DNA from: Flavobacterium sp. ALJ2
GTDB lineage: Bacteria > Bacteroidota > Bacteroidia > Flavobacteriales > Flavobacteriaceae
Reading direction: 5' to 3'
NCBI RefSeq assembly: GCF_015594725.1
Contig: NZ_JADNRC010000004.1
Span: 230,538 to 294,537, forward strand
Length of the DNA stretch: 64,000 nt
The translations under genes were made by a program, and so were the position numbers. Within the stretch, counting starts at the first letter, position 1. Every line of letters begins with the position of its first letter. The notes beneath the pieces are model-generated. The model made no database searches, had not been told where the DNA came from, and saw only the letters and a program-made list of their open reading frames with translations. Shown in pieces: positions 61,803 through 64,000 of this stretch.

Positions 61803-62297
61803 TTGCAAGAAATTTTAAACAACCTAAATAAGTTAGCCAAAGATAAGCATATCGAAAACAAAAAGTATTTCGATAAGCTTAAAAAGAAACAACCTAAAAA
61901 TTTAGATTATGTAATGCAGGAATTGCATGATGCAGAATTCAAAAAAACAGATTGCTTAAAATGTGCTAACTGTTGTAAAACGACGGGTCCTTTATTTACA
62001 GATGCTGATATCGAACGTATCTCAAAACATTTGCGACAAAAGCCGCAGCAGTTCATTGAGCAATACTTACGTATAGATGAAGATAAAGATTATGTTTTGC
62101 AAAATGTTCCATGTACATTCCTAGATAATGAAAATTATTGTATGATTTACGATGTGCGTCCCAAAGCCTGTCGTGAATTCCCGCATACTGATCGAAAGAA
62201 GTTTCAGCAAATTTCAGACTTAACGCTTAAAAATGTTGCAATGTGTCCAGCGGCATTTAATATTGTCGAAGCAATGAAAAAGCGATTGCCTTTATAA
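61803..62297 (+). CDS. YkgJ-family cysteine-cluster protein
   Basis: 164 aa. Starts with TTG at 61803 (MQEILNNLNKLAKDK); the next in-frame ATG is at 61914, too late because the helix before the cluster would be lost. CLKCANCCKTTGPLF (about residues 55-69) is the CxxCxxCC metal-chelating motif; later DVRPKACREFPHTD and AMCPAAF add Cys ligands. Likely binds zinc or an Fe-S cluster; function unknown. Confidence 0.85.
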   Translation: MQEILNNLNKLAKDKHIENKKYFDKLKKKQPKNLDYVMQELHDAEFKKTDCLKCANCCKTTGPLFTDADIERISKHLRQKPQQFIEQYLRIDEDKDYVLQNVPCTFLDNENYCMIYDVRPKACREFPHTDRKKFQQISDLTLKNVAMCPAAFNIVEAMKKRLPL

Positions 62298-62396
62298 GAA
62301 GGCTTTTGCATTAAATATTTTGTAATTGTTTTCATGAGCAATTTAAGTTTGCTTATTAAACCGTATTTTTGAACCTATAACACGACACCGATCAAT

Positions 62397-63632
62397 TTGA
62401 ATTTAGAATATTTTATAGCCAAAAGACTTATCACTGCTAAAGATTATAAAAGTAGTATCTCTGCACCAATTATAAAAATTGCAATCTCGGCTATTGCAAT
62501 CGGGATAATTATGATGTTGGTTTCGGTAGCAACAGGAATTGGATTGCAACAAAAAATTCGCGAAAAAGTTTCTGCTTTTAATGGACAGGTAATTATTTCG
62601 AATTACGATAATAACCAATCTGAGGTAACTATAAGTCCAATTTCTATAAAGCAAGATTTTTATCCTAAATTCACTTCAGTTCCTGAGGTAAGTCATATTC
62701 AGGCAATAGCAAGTAAGGCAGGAATTATAAGAACCGAAGCAGCTTTTGAAGGAATCATATTTAAAGGAGTTGGTGCCGATTATGATTGGAATAATATAAA
62801 GGAGTATTTAGTTGATGGAAGACTACCAGATTTTTCCAAAACGATTAATGAAGAAGTATTACTGTCTAGATTTCTTGCTGACAGATTAAATTTAAAGGTA
62901 GGGGATCAGTTTAATACATTCTTTGTAAAAGAAGATCAGAATAAATTACCAAATGTACGTAGGTTTAAAATTACTGGAATTTTCAATTCAGGATTTCAGG
63001 ATTTTGATGCTACCTATATAATAGGAGATATTCGACATATACAACGTATTAATAAGTGGGCTCCAGATCAGGTTGGAGCTTTTGAAGTTTTCTTGAAAGA
63101 CTTTAAGAATATAAAGACAACAGGAGAGGAAATCTATCAACAAACATCATCAACCCTTGATACTAAAACTATAATTGAGAAATATAGTTATATTTTTGAT
63201 TGGTTAGAACTCTTTGATTTTAATATAGTGGTTATTCTAGGTATCATGATTATTGTAGCGACAATAAATATGGTAGTTGCATTGCTGGTTTTAATATTGG
63301 AGCGTACACAAATGATCGGTATTTTAAAAGCGTTAGGTGCTAATAATTGGGTCATTCGTAAAATATTCCTTTATAATGCTCTTTACCTTATATTGCGAGG
63401 ATTGTTTTGGGGGAATCTTATTGGGATTTCACTTTTGTTAATTCAACAGCATTTTGGAGTAGTACAGCTTAATCCAGAAAACTACTATGTTAATCAAGCG
63501 CCCGTTTATCTCAATTGGGGATATGTATTGTTATTGAACCTGCTTACTATAACAGTTTGTTTTCTAGTGTTATTAATTCCTTCCTATATAATAACAAAGA
63601 TTTCTCCGGTCAAAGCAATACGATTTGATTAG
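62397..63632 (+). CDS. LolC/LolE-like ABC permease (FtsX family)
   Basis: 411 aa. Starts with TTG at 62397 (MNLEYFIAKRLITAKDYKSS); no in-frame ATG lies near. Four transmembrane helices: one at residues 25-47, then three after about 270 (VVILGIMIIVATINMVVALL, and two later), with a large periplasmic domain between. QMIGILKALGANNWVIRKIFL is the cytoplasmic coupling helix of the FtsX/LolCE family, which extracts lipoproteins from the inner membrane. The ATPase is not adjacent. Confidence 0.85.
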   Translation: MNLEYFIAKRLITAKDYKSSISAPIIKIAISAIAIGIIMMLVSVATGIGLQQKIREKVSAFNGQVIISNYDNNQSEVTISPISIKQDFYPKFTSVPEVSHIQAIASKAGIIRTEAAFEGIIFKGVGADYDWNNIKEYLVDGRLPDFSKTINEEVLLSRFLADRLNLKVGDQFNTFFVKEDQNKLPNVRRFKITGIFNSGFQDFDATYIIGDIRHIQRINKWAPDQVGAFEVFLKDFKNIKTTGEEIYQQTSSTLDTKTIIEKYSYIFDWLELFDFNIVVILGIMIIVATINMVVALLVLILERTQMIGILKALGANNWVIRKIFLYNALYLILRGLFWGNLIGISLLLIQQHFGVVQLNPENYYVNQAPVYLNWGYVLLLNLLTITVCFLVLLIPSYIITKISPVKAIRFD

Positions 63633-63735
63633 TTTCTAGGAGCTATTACCTGCTATCCGCTCCAATCTTGCTTTTTTAAAAGAAAAAGGGCAAGGATTTT
63701 CGCTTCTCCCGATAGCTATCGGGATAGGGCTAGGT
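63633..63735. repeat. Interspersed repeat with a 16-bp palindrome
   Basis: The segment opens GGAGCTATTACCTGCTATCC and ends GGGATAGGGCTAGG. It contains a CTTGC...GCAAG imperfect hairpin and the perfect palindrome CCCGATAGCTATCGGG (63708-63723). I recall similar elements in many copies between genes of flavobacteria. A diverged palindrome copy is at 34817-34834. Confidence 0.55.
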
Positions 63736-63926
63736 ATTTTTAAATCTGCTCAATTGGCTAAATCTGGGAGATACAAAAATGCGCGAAACCCAAAGAAAAC
63801 AGGGGGAGAGGATGTTGTGCTACAGAAATTACCTATAAAACATAAAAAGAAATAAGTTGTAAATGTGTTGTTATCAACCTGTTAATAAAAGATTAAGAAA
63901 TAAACTTAAAAATGGGTTTAAAAAGC
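63736..63926. other. Gene-free stretch before the edge promoter
   Basis: I see no complete gene here; the reading frames are short and lack good starts. Confidence 0.4.
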
Positions 63927-63957
63927 CTTGTTTATCTGTAAAAAGGTGTTAGTTTTG
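63927..63957 (+). promoter_or_regulatory. Strong outward promoter at the window edge
   Basis: CTTG (63927-63930), exactly 19 nt, TAGTTTTG (63950-63957), an almost ideal Bacteroidetes promoter. The transcript begins near 63964 with CCGCAACAAACACGACGTTC and runs out of the window. The GTTCTTTTAAATA leader resembles stable-RNA or rRNA operon leaders, but the gene itself is outside. Confidence 0.6.
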
Positions 63958-64000
63958 CACCCGCAACAAACACGACGTTCTTTTAAATACTGACAAGTGG

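Noticed and set aside
1..64000. CRISPR array, tRNA or rRNA genes
   Set aside because: No regularly spaced identical repeats and no cloverleaf-like T-loop sequences were found by eye; a covariance search would settle this.

Overview
The window is an AT-rich (roughly one-third GC by eye) bacterial chromosome segment that reads as Flavobacterium or a close Flavobacteriia relative. The reasons are promoters of the Bacteroidetes type (TTTG about 19-21 nt before TAnnTTTG), starts without Shine-Dalgarno sequences, and family signatures such as DUF1800/DUF1501 pairs, bifunctional DAHP synthase-chorismate mutase, kynurenine-pathway enzymes and exbB-exbD-exbD-tonB. I see no rRNA or tRNA gene, no CRISPR array and no transposase.

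Layout. 1-4377 is accessory DNA: a surface lipoprotein gene, then three single-gene cassettes separated by long imperfect inverted repeats that behave like integron attC sites. No integrase is in view, and the run ends in decayed gene fragments, including the tail of a porin. 4378-9665 holds a glycosyltransferase, a secreted lysine/alanine-rich protein with a PBCV-type basic domain, and a very large outer-membrane protein. 10030-15705 is a bacteriocin-type island. Two paralogous XRE regulators flank a minus-strand cluster with a previously uncalled double-glycine-leader peptide (15052-15204), a one-helix microprotein, TatA, a polytopic membrane protein, a possibly broken small membrane ORF, a membrane-anchored thiol-redox protein and a C39-peptidase ABC exporter. 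15776-31999 is mostly housekeeping: lysC, fbp, a CtpA protease, nrdBA and others.

32496-36954 is an aromatic amino acid operon: pheA, an aminotransferase, tyrA, then DAHP synthase-chorismate mutase. It is preceded by a 26-codon Phe/Tyr-rich leader peptide, a Phe-codon hairpin, an 8-bp antiterminator and an intrinsic terminator ending just before pheA, which together make a textbook transcription attenuator. The aroA gene lies shortly downstream at 39034. 37075-53472 carries rsgA, dtd, queA, kynU, a penicillin-acylase family enzyme, kmo and a HerA-type ATPase. 53851-59577 is the energy-transduction operon: exbB, two exbD, tonB, a small membrane protein, a PstS-like lipoprotein and a TPR protein. 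59679 to the end has queE, a DinB-fold protein, a methyltransferase, a YkgJ-type protein and a LolE-like permease, then a repeat element and a strong outward promoter at the edge.

The most notable items are the bacteriocin island with its uncalled precursor, the integron-like cassette run in which each cassette's start complements its own end, and the phenylalanine attenuator. All calls come from reading sequence; no database search was run.
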